Source of the DNA: Pseudomonas viridiflava
Lineage (GTDB): Bacteria > Pseudomonadota > Gammaproteobacteria > Pseudomonadales > Pseudomonadaceae
Assembly (NCBI GenBank): GCA_900596015.1
Contig: UVIF01000002.1
Span: 372,001 to 436,000, forward strand
DNA: 64,000 nt
Direction of reading: 5' to 3'
Below, one piece after another: positions 18,330-26,788 of the stretch. Each line of letters opens with the position of its first letter. Within the stretch, counting starts at the first letter, position 1. The notes beneath the pieces were generated by a model, which was not told the DNA's origin, did no database searches, and was given only the letters and a program-made list of their open reading frames with translations. Made by a program: the position numbers and the translations under genes.

Positions 18330-18369
18330 ATGTCGAGCGCGATGACTCTACCGGTCATCACCTCGACAT
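18330..18369 (+). promoter_or_regulatory. Long hairpin in the leader of the 1775-aa gene
   Basis: Two nested stems are visible: ATGTCGAG (18330-18337) pairs with CTCGACAT (18362-18369), and GATGAC (18341-18346) pairs with GTCATC (18354-18359), leaving a 7-base loop and small internal loops. It ends one base before the AGGA that serves as ribosome binding site. No T-run follows. A role in translation control or as a protein-binding operator is possible. Confidence 0.6.
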
Positions 18370-18384
18370 CAGGAAACCCGGTCC

Positions 18385-21300
18385 ATGAGCGATGCCAGCA
18401 ACGCCTTCACCACCCGCCCCCTTGCGCAACGCCTGTACGCGCTGCGCCACGATCATCTGCTTCAGGAAGGCTCCCAGCTCTGGGAGCGCGCCCGCATGTG
18501 CCTGCAGGCGTTGCTGCAACACGCCCCACGCGCGACCGATGTCCTTCAGGCTGCAGAGGTCACGGCGCAAGCGCGGGAGCAGGTGCTCAAGCAGCGCTGG
18601 CTCGACTACTGGAACGGACGGGCAGCGCACACCGCCCTTTCACGCCGCGCCGTGGCCGAGCAGGCGTTCCTCGACCACATGCAAGCGGCGGCGCGCCTGG
18701 CCTACTACCATGCGCAGCTGAGCCACGCGCAACTGCTGCCGCTGCTGACCCTACTCGAAGGCGGCAGCGAAAGCGGATCGCCGTCGATCTATCTGGAAAC
18801 CATAGCGCTGCGCACCGCAGAAGGGCTCAAGCACAAAGCGGCAGGTGCACTGGTAGTGACCCCGGACAGCGATGCGCCAGTGATGCAGTTGCTCTACCTG
18901 CCATCCTGCGATCCTGCCTTGAAGGCTTTTGCCGATCGCCAGGCATTACAGACCTACCTGCTGCAGAACCGCGCTCAGGTGTGGCCGAACGCAACGCTGC
19001 AAGCCGATGCTGCAGTCAAACTCAGCTATGAACCGGCGCAACTGGTCAGCGCCTGCAAGCAATGGTTGGGTCACTGCCGCACTCGCTACATGGAAGCATC
19101 GCTCGCTTTTCTGGCCTGCAGCGGCGAAAACGACACCGCCGGCCAAGGCGAGGCGGCAATCGCGCCGGCAAGCGAACCACCGTTCGCCCGCCTGCCAGCC
19201 TTCGACGCGCCCGAACCAACGCCTTCGGCAGACAACTTCGCAGCCTTCGGCAGCCTCGCTGCGGACATTCCCCAAAGCCATCGTTGGGCCGAGGTCAAGC
19301 GCCAGCATCTGGCACTGCTGCACCTGCTCGGCGATGACCTTCGAGCGGGCAGCGCCAGCCCTGGCTGGGTGCGCTTGAAAACCTTGCTCGCCACCCTTGC
19401 CGCCACCCAGGAGCGCGCAGCCCAGGCCGCAGCGGGGTTGCTGAACGCGGCCAGGCTGGAAGATCTCTACCGCCTGCGCTACCTGCCCAACGCCCAGTAC
19501 TCAGCCCTCTATCAGGCCCGGCTGGACGGTCTGCGCGCCGAAGTGGCCGTGCAACAGGCGCTGGGCCTATTGACCGCCGCCCAGGTACAGCTGATGCACG
19601 CCGTGTTGTCGCACCCGCAGGCCAGCAAGCGTGATGCCCAGGCCGGTATCGCCTGCGCGATGTCGGTGTCCATGTCGAGCGTGAACGGCACCGGCACCAC
19701 GACTCATGTACAGGAACTGCATGGGGTGGTGGCGTTCATGCACACTCAGGCCCTGGCAGGTACAGGCTTCGTGCTGGTCTACTGGCCTGGTCTGGGTGGC
19801 GGGCTGCAGGCGTTCGACTCGCTGGCGCAGCTCAAGCGGTCGTTGTTGCGCCTGAACGATCCTGCAGACACTGGCCGCTTGAATCTGTCGCAGGTTGTTG
19901 GCGACATCTTCGACTACGGCTTGCAAGGTCAATTGCACGCGTGCGAGCAGGAGGCCAGCGAGTTCATCGAAAAGCTGCCAGCGGCGACCCATCAGCGGCA
20001 ACGCCTGGAAGCCTTGCAGCGACTCACCCGCAACACCTGCGAGCGATTGCTGGTTCCCGCTCACGCAGCACGCGACCAAGCCTGCGTGCAATTGACCCAG
20101 GAAGGGTTCAGTGAAAGCCTGGAAAATGGCCTGCCCGACTGGCTTAAAACGCTGACGACGAATGATCGCCTGCGCCTCAAATCGCTGATCAGCGACTATG
20201 TACGTGCAGCGCGCGCTTCGAATGCACAACTGGAACGTGACCTGCCCGACCTGGACCATTACGCCAGCACGCTGCTGCAACAGCGGCTGCGTGCCGACTT
20301 CAACCTGACCGAAGACGTGGAAGTGGTGATCGACATCCCCGACCGCCTGGTCCATCGCAAGGTCCCGGTGGCCGGCTCCGGCGCTCCCGGCACGCCTCAG
20401 CAGACCGTGGCCACGCCCGGCCCGAAGCGCACGCCATGGCCACTCGCCAGGCTGGCACAGCACAACATCGATGCCGACATGCTGCAGCGCCTGGGTTTCA
20501 TGCGCGTTCAAGTGGCCGGTGCCGATACCGAAACGGATCGCGAGGAATCCGCCCGCGTGTCGGCAGGTATCGACCTGAACTATCTGCGGCGAACGATCCG
20601 CGATCTGAATCTGGCGCAGGCATGCGAAGACAAGATTCGCCAGGCCTTCCTCGGCCACGCGGAGCACCGCGCGCATGCCCTCGCCCACCAACGTGAATGC
20701 CTGCTCGAACCCATGCGGCTGATGCTGCACATGCACAGCGAGTACGCTCGCCACCAAGGCAGCATCAGCCTCTCCGGCCATGCCCTGGCACTGCTCGCCA
20801 CCGATGCCAGCGACGCCGTGGCGTTCCGCGCCAGCGGGCGTGACGTGCAGCTGCTGCCGGCGCGGCTGACGGTCGGCGGCAGCGACACCCACGACTTGCC
20901 CACCACGTTGTCTGGAGTGACCTTCATTCATGATCGCAATGGCGGCCAGACCCTGCTGTATTTACCCGATGCCCCCGACCATCGCTGCCTGCGCGAATAC
21001 CCGAGCCTGGAAGAAGCGCGCCTGCGGCTGTTCACCCTGACGTTCGACCGCAAAATGGCCGACTATCTGGCCGACCGGGCAATCACGGGCAGCGTTGCCA
21101 GCCACAGGGCGCGGATCGAACAGGCCGGCCTGCGCCGGTTCGACAAGTTGATCGGTGTCGGCCGCCCCTGGCCGGCGACGACCTCGCTCGCCAGCCATCT
21201 GCTCGACGCCCACATGGGCCGGCTGGTCGAAGCCCAGCGCCGACGAGGTCGCAGCAACGACGCCCTGTACCTGGAACAAGCGGCGCTGGCCCATGGCAAC

Positions 21301-23712
21301 GTGTTCAACTACATCAAGATGGCCATCGGCGCGTTGCCGTTCGTGGGTACCGCAGTGGCCCTGTTCGATGCCTGGACAGCGGCCAATGCGGCGGTCGATG
21401 CGCTACGTACCGGTGAAATCGGCGAGTCGCTCAACCAACTCGAAGCGTTGCTCGGTGCGCTGATCGATGCGGTCATCGATATCCTGCCGGGCGCCGTTTC
21501 CGCGCCCTCCAGCGGCCGCTTGCTCGCCCGCAGCCGGCAATGGTCGATGCTGGCGCGGCGTGCGGGCGCACCCGGCTCGACGAAGCCTGCCCCGGCCGGC
21601 CTGACCGACCCGTTCGCCGGCTACCAGTACCGCCTACCGCTGGACCTCAGTGGCTTGCAGCCCGGCCACCATGGCCTGTACCGAGGCATCTATCGCCACG
21701 CCAATGGCAATTTCATCCTGCGCGACGGCCTGCCCTACCAGGTCACACTGCATGCCAGCCCGCAGACCTGGCGGCTGCATGGCACCACCAGCAAGACCTA
21801 CCGACAGCCCATTGCACTGGACCCTAACGGGCACTGGCAAACCCACGGCGCGCTCTATGGCACGCTGATCAACGACGGCCTCGCAGGCGGCGGTAACGTG
21901 CTCGGCTACCTCGGCCATCGCGCCGCCGATGGCCTGCAACCGCTCTGGCCCGCAGCGATCCGTGAGCGGCTGCCGCGCTGGCTGGTGGATCGTCAGTATC
22001 GCCGCCATTTCGAACTCGCCAGCAGCATCGATCACCAGGGCGCGGCACTGCGCGAGCAGATGAGTCAGCATGAGTCACTGATCAGACAGCTCGCCGTCGA
22101 CCCACGGCAACGAGCCCGCGCCGAAGCCGCCTGTGCCAGTGACATCGCTCGGGCTGAGGCGCTGTACAGGCTGTTGCAGGAGCACGAGGGCTACGTGTCC
22201 CGCGATTTCCTCAAGCGCAATCGCCAGTTCCAGAGCGAAGTGGCCTACATCGTTGCAGGCCGCAGAATCAACCATGCCAGTCTGGCCCAACGTTCGATCA
22301 CCGAACTCACCGAGTCCCTCAATCAAACCCAGCGCGCTGGCGAATTGGTCGATCTTCCGCGCCGGCAGATGCTCGAACAGCGCCGCACACGCCTGGATCT
22401 GGATCAACAGTTCGACCTCGTGGAGCAGCGCCTGCAGCAGGCGCAGGCCTGGGCAGAAAAGGTGACCCTGCGCAGCGACCGTGCGCACTTGCGCGAGGCT
22501 TTGGAGGGCATGGCAGAGGCCGACCTGGAAATTGCTCGCGCGTCCAACCTCACTCAACTGACCCACAAGACCGCAGACACCTCCAACGTGGCGGACATGT
22601 TTCACCTGCTCGACACCCAGGCCATGAGAAACCGTTTCCACCATGGCCTGGAAAGTCATTTTCAGTTAATGGAAACCACATCCGGGCTGCGCGAACGACA
22701 GAATGTGCTGCGCAGCTCGCGCCAGATCTACGTCGATTACCGTAATCAGATGAACACATGGGTGCGCAACCGCCCGGATCGCTTCGAGCCCGATCAGTTC
22801 GAACGGATGATCCAGTCGCTGAATCGCTTGATCGAACATGCTGACCGGACCATGCCGCAACTCAGCAAGCTGGCTCCGAGCGCAAAACCCGCAGGGCCTG
22901 CCACGCGTCGGGTGTTCGAGACCCATGAGCATGATTTCTTCATCGGTGACATAGGCCGGGCAGCGGACGGCGAGCAGATCTTCACCTTGACCGGTCCCGG
23001 CGGCAGGCTGGAAACCTATCGCCGTGTCGCGGGCCAGTGGCGCTTGCAGGACGCACCTTCGGCAAGTTCGCTGCACACACCGTCACGGCCCTTGGCCGAA
23101 TTGATCGCCGAGGGTCAAACCTGGCTGGATGCCACCCTCGCCCATGAGCGGCGGGTGCAGGGCTATGCCATACCCGGCGAGGCGCCTGCCAACCTGGAAG
23201 ACCTCATGGTCAATCAAGGCCGGCAACTGGAACTGCGCGCCCAACTGATCGAACAACAAGCGCCGAAGCACGAACTTGCCCACCGCCTGCGCACGCGCGC
23301 CCAAGAGCTGCGGGCCAAGGGCCGGGCGCTGCGGATCAAGCAGGCGATGGGTAGCCAAACCCCGACCGAGGGCTATCTGGACTACCTGGTCGAGCAGCGC
23401 CAGGTCGACATCGTTCAGGTGGGCACGCGTAAAAACATCGCCTCCGCACATGATGAGGCTGATTTCCTGCAGGAGTACGCCATCCGCGACATCAGTGTCC
23501 AGCCACCCGTGACCCTGTGGTACGCGCACTTTCACTATCGGCGGGAGCGGGCTGCCTTCGAACAGTTCGACAAGGCGCACATCAAGCGCGCCGAGCAACG
23601 CACGCTCGGCTTGCGCTGGCAACAGGCCCACGGCAGCGATGCACAGCGCATCTGGCGCGGGCCCATCGGCAAGCCGCTGGCGGTAAAGCTCTTCGGGGGA
23701 TTGCAGGCTTGA
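18385..23712 (+). CDS. Very large toxin-like protein of the DUF6543 (dermonecrotic toxin-like) kind
   Basis: A 1775-residue protein without signal peptide. It resembles the large DUF6543 proteins of pseudomonads, often labelled dermonecrotic toxin-like; this is recognition by eye. A module with an LLYLP-type strand followed by an AF/L...L helix occurs three times: near residue 168 (LLYLPSCDP), 461 (VLVYWPGLGG) and 855 (LLYLPDAPDH). Near residues 973-1037 lies a hydrophobic helical hairpin (IKMAIGALPFVGTAVALFDA; ALLGALIDAVIDILPGAV), suggestive of membrane insertion. Residues 1076-1155 form a beta-rich module (GLYRGIYRHANGNFILRDG), with a possible diverged relative near 1510. Long coiled-coil-like stretches follow and the C-terminus is about 100 conserved-looking residues. 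No enzyme motif, immunity gene, chaperone gene or secretion genes are seen. AGGA lies 10 bases before the ATG. Confidence 0.7.
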   Translation: MSDASNAFTTRPLAQRLYALRHDHLLQEGSQLWERARMCLQALLQHAPRATDVLQAAEVTAQAREQVLKQRWLDYWNGRAAHTALSRRAVAEQAFLDHMQAAARLAYYHAQLSHAQLLPLLTLLEGGSESGSPSIYLETIALRTAEGLKHKAAGALVVTPDSDAPVMQLLYLPSCDPALKAFADRQALQTYLLQNRAQVWPNATLQADAAVKLSYEPAQLVSACKQWLGHCRTRYMEASLAFLACSGENDTAGQGEAAIAPASEPPFARLPAFDAPEPTPSADNFAAFGSLAADIPQSHRWAEVKRQHLALLHLLGDDLRAGSASPGWVRLKTLLATLAATQERAAQAAAGLLNAARLEDLYRLRYLPNAQYSALYQARLDGLRAEVAVQQALGLLTAAQVQLMHAVLSHPQASKRDAQAGIACAMSVSMSSVNGTGTTTHVQELHGVVAFMHTQALAGTGFVLVYWPGLGGGLQAFDSLAQLKRSLLRLNDPADTGRLNLSQVVGDIFDYGLQGQLHACEQEASEFIEKLPAATHQRQRLEALQRLTRNTCERLLVPAHAARDQACVQLTQEGFSESLENGLPDWLKTLTTNDRLRLKSLISDYVRAARASNAQLERDLPDLDHYASTLLQQRLRADFNLTEDVEVVIDIPDRLVHRKVPVAGSGAPGTPQQTVATPGPKRTPWPLARLAQHNIDADMLQRLGFMRVQVAGADTETDREESARVSAGIDLNYLRRTIRDLNLAQACEDKIRQAFLGHAEHRAHALAHQRECLLEPMRLMLHMHSEYARHQGSISLSGHALALLATDASDAVAFRASGRDVQLLPARLTVGGSDTHDLPTTLSGVTFIHDRNGGQTLLYLPDAPDHRCLREYPSLEEARLRLFTLTFDRKMADYLADRAITGSVASHRARIEQAGLRRFDKLIGVGRPWPATTSLASHLLDAHMGRLVEAQRRRGRSNDALYLEQAALAHGNVFNYIKMAIGALPFVGTAVALFDAWTAANAAVDALRTGEIGESLNQLEALLGALIDAVIDILPGAVSAPSSGRLLARSRQWSMLARRAGAPGSTKPAPAGLTDPFAGYQYRLPLDLSGLQPGHHGLYRGIYRHANGNFILRDGLPYQVTLHASPQTWRLHGTTSKTYRQPIALDPNGHWQTHGALYGTLINDGLAGGGNVLGYLGHRAADGLQPLWPAAIRERLPRWLVDRQYRRHFELASSIDHQGAALREQMSQHESLIRQLAVDPRQRARAEAACASDIARAEALYRLLQEHEGYVSRDFLKRNRQFQSEVAYIVAGRRINHASLAQRSITELTESLNQTQRAGELVDLPRRQMLEQRRTRLDLDQQFDLVEQRLQQAQAWAEKVTLRSDRAHLREALEGMAEADLEIARASNLTQLTHKTADTSNVADMFHLLDTQAMRNRFHHGLESHFQLMETTSGLRERQNVLRSSRQIYVDYRNQMNTWVRNRPDRFEPDQFERMIQSLNRLIEHADRTMPQLSKLAPSAKPAGPATRRVFETHEHDFFIGDIGRAADGEQIFTLTGPGGRLETYRRVAGQWRLQDAPSASSLHTPSRPLAELIAEGQTWLDATLAHERRVQGYAIPGEAPANLEDLMVNQGRQLELRAQLIEQQAPKHELAHRLRTRAQELRAKGRALRIKQAMGSQTPTEGYLDYLVEQRQVDIVQVGTRKNIASAHDEADFLQEYAIRDISVQPPVTLWYAHFHYRRERAAFEQFDKAHIKRAEQRTLGLRWQQAHGSDAQRIWRGPIGKPLAVKLFGGLQA

Positions 23713-23790
23713 AACGCCCGGCTTGAAACACGGCGCGACGCCCTCGCCGGCGCATGAAAAGCCGCTGTCGAGGCGCGTCGCTGCAGCTCG

Positions 23791-25239
23791 CTACATCAGG
23801 AACAGCGTGGCCAGACCCAGGAAGATGAAGAACCCGCCGCTGTCGGTGACAGCGGTGATCATCACGCTGGCGCCCATCGCCGGATCGCGCCCGAACCTGG
23901 CCAGGGCCATTGGAATCGACACCCCCATGAACGCGGCGAGCAGCAGGTTCAGGGTCATCGCCGCGGTCATCACCACGCCCAGCGACCAGCTGCCATACAG
24001 CAGATACGCCACCACGCCGATCACACCGCCCCAGACCACGCCGTTGACCAGTGCGACGCCCAGCTCCTTGCGCATCAGTCGCTTGGTATTGCCATTGCCA
24101 TGGCTGACCTGGTCGAGGGCCATGGCCCGCACGATCATGGTAATGGTCTGGTTGCCAGAGTTGCCGCCGATACCGGCCACGATCGGCATCAACGCCGCCA
24201 GGGCCACCAGCTTCTCGATCGAGCCTTCGAACAGGCCGATCACCCGCGACGCCATGAATGCGGTGATCAGGTTGATCGCCAGCCACGACCAGCGGTTGCG
24301 CAGCGAACGCCATACCGAGGCGAAAATGTCCTCTTCCTCACGCAGACCGGCGGTGCGCAGCGCTTCGCTTTCGCTTTCTTCACGAATCAGGTCGACCATC
24401 ACGTCGATGGTCAAGCGGCCGATGAGCTTGCCGTGCTTGTCGACCACCGGCGCGGAAATCAGGTCGTAACGTTCGAACGCCTGCGCCGCTTCGTAGCCGT
24501 CTTCATCGGGATGAAAACTCACGGTGTCGCTGGCCATGATATCGGCCACCTGTTTATCCGGGTCGTTGACCAGCAGGCGCTTGATCGGGAGTACGCCCTT
24601 GAGAATACCGTCGGAGTCGACCACGAACAGTTTGTCGGTGTGGCCCGGCAACTCCTTGAGACGGCGCAGGTAGCGCAGCACCACTTCCAGGCTGACGTCT
24701 TCGCGGATGGTGACCATCTCGAAGTCCATCAGCGCACCGACCTGCTCGTCCTCGTAGCTGAGGGCCGAACGCACGCGCTCGCGCTGCTGGGCGTCGAGGG
24801 TTTCCATGAGCTCGTGAACCACGTCGCGCGGCAGCTCGGAGGCCAGGTCGGCGAGCTCGTCGGCGTCCATTTCCTTGGCCGCAGCGAGGATTTCATGGTC
24901 ATCCATGTCCGCGAGCAGCGTCTCGCGCACCGAGTCGGACACTTCCAGGAGGATATCGCCATCGCGCTCGGCCTTGACCAGCTGCCAGACCGTCAGACGT
25001 TCTTCCAGGGGCAAGGCTTCGAGTATGTAGGCGACGTCGGCGGAGTGAAGATCATCGAGTTTGCGTTGCAACTCGACCAGGTTCTGCCGGTGAACCAGAT
25101 TTTCGACCAGCTCGTTGTGCTGGCCTTCCTGGCGGTGAGCCAGACTTTCGACGATACGCTGGCGCTGCAACAGGTCGACGACCTGAGCTAGGCGGTCCTG
25201 CAGGCTTTCTTGCGTTTTCTTTGCTTCTACTTCAGACAT
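23791..25239 (-). CDS. mgtE: Magnesium transporter MgtE
   Basis: A 482-residue Mg2+ channel. The cytoplasmic N-domain (superhelical repeats such as DELADLASELPRDVVHELM) is followed by two CBS domains (about residues 150-270, with FVVDSDGILKGVLP and PVVDKHGKLIGRLT). Five membrane helices form the dimeric pore: PIVAGIGGNSGNQT and the SVMITAVTDSGGFFIF segment with the pore Asp are present. Mg2+ binding to the N and CBS domains is known to gate the channel in this family. The gene is monocistronic and convergent with the toxin-like gene, 78 bases apart. Confidence 0.95.
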   Translation of the reverse strand: MSEVEAKKTQESLQDRLAQVVDLLQRQRIVESLAHRQEGQHNELVENLVHRQNLVELQRKLDDLHSADVAYILEALPLEERLTVWQLVKAERDGDILLEVSDSVRETLLADMDDHEILAAAKEMDADELADLASELPRDVVHELMETLDAQQRERVRSALSYEDEQVGALMDFEMVTIREDVSLEVVLRYLRRLKELPGHTDKLFVVDSDGILKGVLPIKRLLVNDPDKQVADIMASDTVSFHPDEDGYEAAQAFERYDLISAPVVDKHGKLIGRLTIDVMVDLIREESESEALRTAGLREEEDIFASVWRSLRNRWSWLAINLITAFMASRVIGLFEGSIEKLVALAALMPIVAGIGGNSGNQTITMIVRAMALDQVSHGNGNTKRLMRKELGVALVNGVVWGGVIGVVAYLLYGSWSLGVVMTAAMTLNLLLAAFMGVSIPMALARFGRDPAMGASVMITAVTDSGGFFIFLGLATLFLM

Positions 25240-25563
25240 AGGCGAACTCCACTCCCAGCAGTGGGCACGCCGGGAGAATCAATCAGTCGATTCTTGATTG
25301 GTATACAGCTTCAGTGAGTAACTACTGGGTAAGTCCATGGAAATTTTCCAGAGCCCCGGCGGGGCTGACGGGCGCAATCATACACAACTTGTACGGATTC
25401 ATAGCGAAAAAAACTGGGTGAAACAACTGCTTGCGTGCGGCGCTGGGCATTTGCGCAGTACGGGGGGTGGGACGACGCATTCGGTAAACAAAGCACAATG
25501 CGTGAGAGGACAGTCGTGGCTAGGCTGCTGGTGGACATGAACCGCAACCAAGGACGAACACCG
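25240..25563. other. Intergenic region upstream of mgtE and the DUF4124 gene
   Basis: A 324-base divergent region. A minus-strand TATGAT-like sequence (plus-strand ATCATA near 25376) could be a -10 element for mgtE, which would leave a leader of roughly 130 bases; a GGAGCTC-like GC hairpin (GCCCCGGCGGGGC near 25354) lies within that leader. No magnesium riboswitch is recognised. Nothing else stands out. Confidence 0.35.
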
Positions 25564-25956
25564 GTGCGCATACCTTCCCCCATGTTTCTGCTGCTGGCTT
25601 TGGCAGCCCATCATTCAGCCACTGCGGCGGTGGTGCAACGCTGCCAGGGCCCCCAAGGCCACATCACGTTCACCCACTCGAACTGCCCCGAAACCCAACC
25701 GTGGGTCTATCAGCGGGCGCTGAACCCCTCATCCGGAAGAAAACCCATGGCGCGCAAGGCTGCGCCCCGCCCGCTGCCGGTGACCATCGTCGAAGATGGA
25801 ACGCGCGAGCCGCTGGCAGCGCCATCCAAGCCGCAGCGGTCGGCCACGAAGAAAGCCAGCCGTTCGAAGAGCAAGCGCAAACCCAGGTATCTGGCCGGGG
25901 AGCAGACGTTCCCGTCGAAAAAACTCAAAACGCGGAAAGCAAAAAGCCCGCAATAA
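25564..25956 (+). CDS. Secreted DUF4124-type small basic protein
   Basis: A 130-residue protein with a signal peptide (MFLLLALAAHHSATA, cleavage near residue 22). A DUF4124-like segment follows, with paired cysteines (VVQRCQGPQGHITFTHSNCP), and then a very basic lysine- and arginine-rich tail (KKASRSKSKRKPR). It is probably periplasmic or surface-associated; function unknown. GTG 25564 is chosen for its AAGGA at 25550-25554; further in-frame ATGs lie upstream (25537) and inside the signal peptide (25582). Its stop codon sits in the loop of a rho-independent terminator. Confidence 0.7.
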   Translation: MRIPSPMFLLLALAAHHSATAAVVQRCQGPQGHITFTHSNCPETQPWVYQRALNPSSGRKPMARKAAPRPLPVTIVEDGTREPLAAPSKPQRSATKKASRSKSKRKPRYLAGEQTFPSKKLKTRKAKSPQ

Positions 25957-25968
25957 ATGCGGGCTTTT
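25942..25968. terminator. Terminator after the DUF4124 gene
   Basis: AAAAGCCCGC, a 7-base loop and GCGGGCTTTT form a perfect stem, with A- and T-tracts on both sides. It can act in both directions and so may also end the minus-strand tRNA-Arg transcript. Confidence 0.85.
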
Positions 25969-25976
25969 CACTTGTA

Positions 25977-26053
25977 TGGTGCACTCGACAGGATTCGAAC
26001 CTGTGACCGCTCGGTTCGTAGCCGAGTACTCTATCCAGCTGAGCTACGAGTGC
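25977..26053 (-). tRNA. tRNA-Arg (ACG)
   Basis: A 77-base cloverleaf with encoded CCA. The acceptor begins GCACTCG, the D-arm contains AGCTCAGCTGGATAGAG, and the anticodon loop reads CTACGAA, giving anticodon ACG (A34 is normally converted to inosine). The T-loop GGTTCGAATCC is intact. A second, identical gene follows 76 bases away. Confidence 0.97.
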
Positions 26054-26129
26054 AGGTGGTATTTTGTTGGACCAGGCTACCACTGGTTGAAACAGAAGCT
26101 GCAGACATTGCTGAAAACAACTTCTTGAT

Positions 26130-26206
26130 TGGTGCACTCGACAGGATTCGAACCTGTGACCGCTCGGTTCGTAGCCGAGTACTCTATCCAGCTGAGCTAC
26201 GAGTGC
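26130..26206 (-). tRNA. tRNA-Arg (ACG), second copy
   Basis: Identical over the full 77 bases to the copy at 25977-26053, including the encoded CCA. Both are transcribed on the minus strand and probably from one precursor together with tRNA-Ser upstream. Confidence 0.97.
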
Positions 26207-26312
26207 ATTTGTTGCCGCGCATTATAGGCCGTCGAATTCTTTTGTAAAGCACTTTTTTCAGTAATTTCAACAACTTACGAAAAAAGCCAGCATCAACGTA
26301 CTACGCAAATAA

Positions 26313-26403
26313 TGGCGGAGAACGGGGGATTCGAACCCCCGACACCCTTTTGAGGTGTACTCCCTTAGCAGGGGAGCGCCTTCGGCCACTCGGCCAGCTC
26401 TCC
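26313..26403 (-). tRNA. tRNA-Ser (GCT)
   Basis: A 91-base class II tRNA with long variable arm and encoded CCA. The acceptor begins GGAGAGC, the anticodon loop reads CTGCTAA (anticodon GCT, decoding AGC/AGU) and the T-arm is GGGGGTTCGAATCCCCC. It lies 62 bases downstream of csrA. Confidence 0.97.
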
Positions 26404-26465
26404 GCAACACGGGGCGTATATTAACCAGCTTCTTCCCCGTTTGCAAACATAAAAAACGATAAAAA

Positions 26466-26654
26466 TTAATGGCTTGGTTCGTCGTCCTTCTCTTTCTTGA
26501 TCCGCAGGTAGATTTCCTCGCGGTGCACGGCCACTTCCTTGGGTGCATTCACCCCGATTCGCACCTGGCCACCTTTCACTCCAAGCACCGTGATGGTGAT
26601 TTCGCCGTCGCCAATGATCAGGCTTTCCGCGCACCGACGAGTCAGAATCAGCAT
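26466..26654 (-). CDS. csrA: Carbon storage regulator (RsmA/CsrA)
   Basis: A 62-residue RNA-binding dimer that represses translation by binding GGA motifs in mRNA leaders. The sequence is a canonical Csr[17 protein letters not shown] start, with the RNA-contact residues R44 (VAVHREEIY) and L4/R6. AAGGAG precedes the ATG at ideal spacing. Pseudomonads usually have several Csr/Rsm paralogues; this one has the typical RsmA position after lysC and before tRNA-Ser. Confidence 0.97.
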   Translation of the reverse strand: MLILTRRCAESLIIGDGEITITVLGVKGGQVRIGVNAPKEVAVHREEIYLRIKKEKDDEPSH

Positions 26655-26742
26655 ACCTTTCTCCTTACGCTTTCATTTCAGGGACAACACAGTCTGCAAA
26701 AAAGGGCACGAACCCATGGTGGGAAGCCATGGACATAGCCCG

Positions 26743-26776
26743 AAAACAAAGAAGGGCGCGGTTAGCCGCGCCCTTC
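26743..26776 (-). terminator. Rho-independent terminator of lysC
   Basis: On the minus strand a perfect 11-base-pair stem GAAGGGCGCGG/CCGCGCCCTTC with a 4-base loop is followed by TTTGTTTT. It lies 12 bases after the lysC stop and separates lysC from csrA. Confidence 0.92.
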
Positions 26777-26788
26777 TCTCACCGCCTG

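Noticed and set aside
25977..26403. tRNA cluster as an integration site of a mobile element
   Set aside because: No integrase, no partial tRNA repeat and no change in flanking gene type; the two tRNA-Arg copies are simple full-length duplicates.
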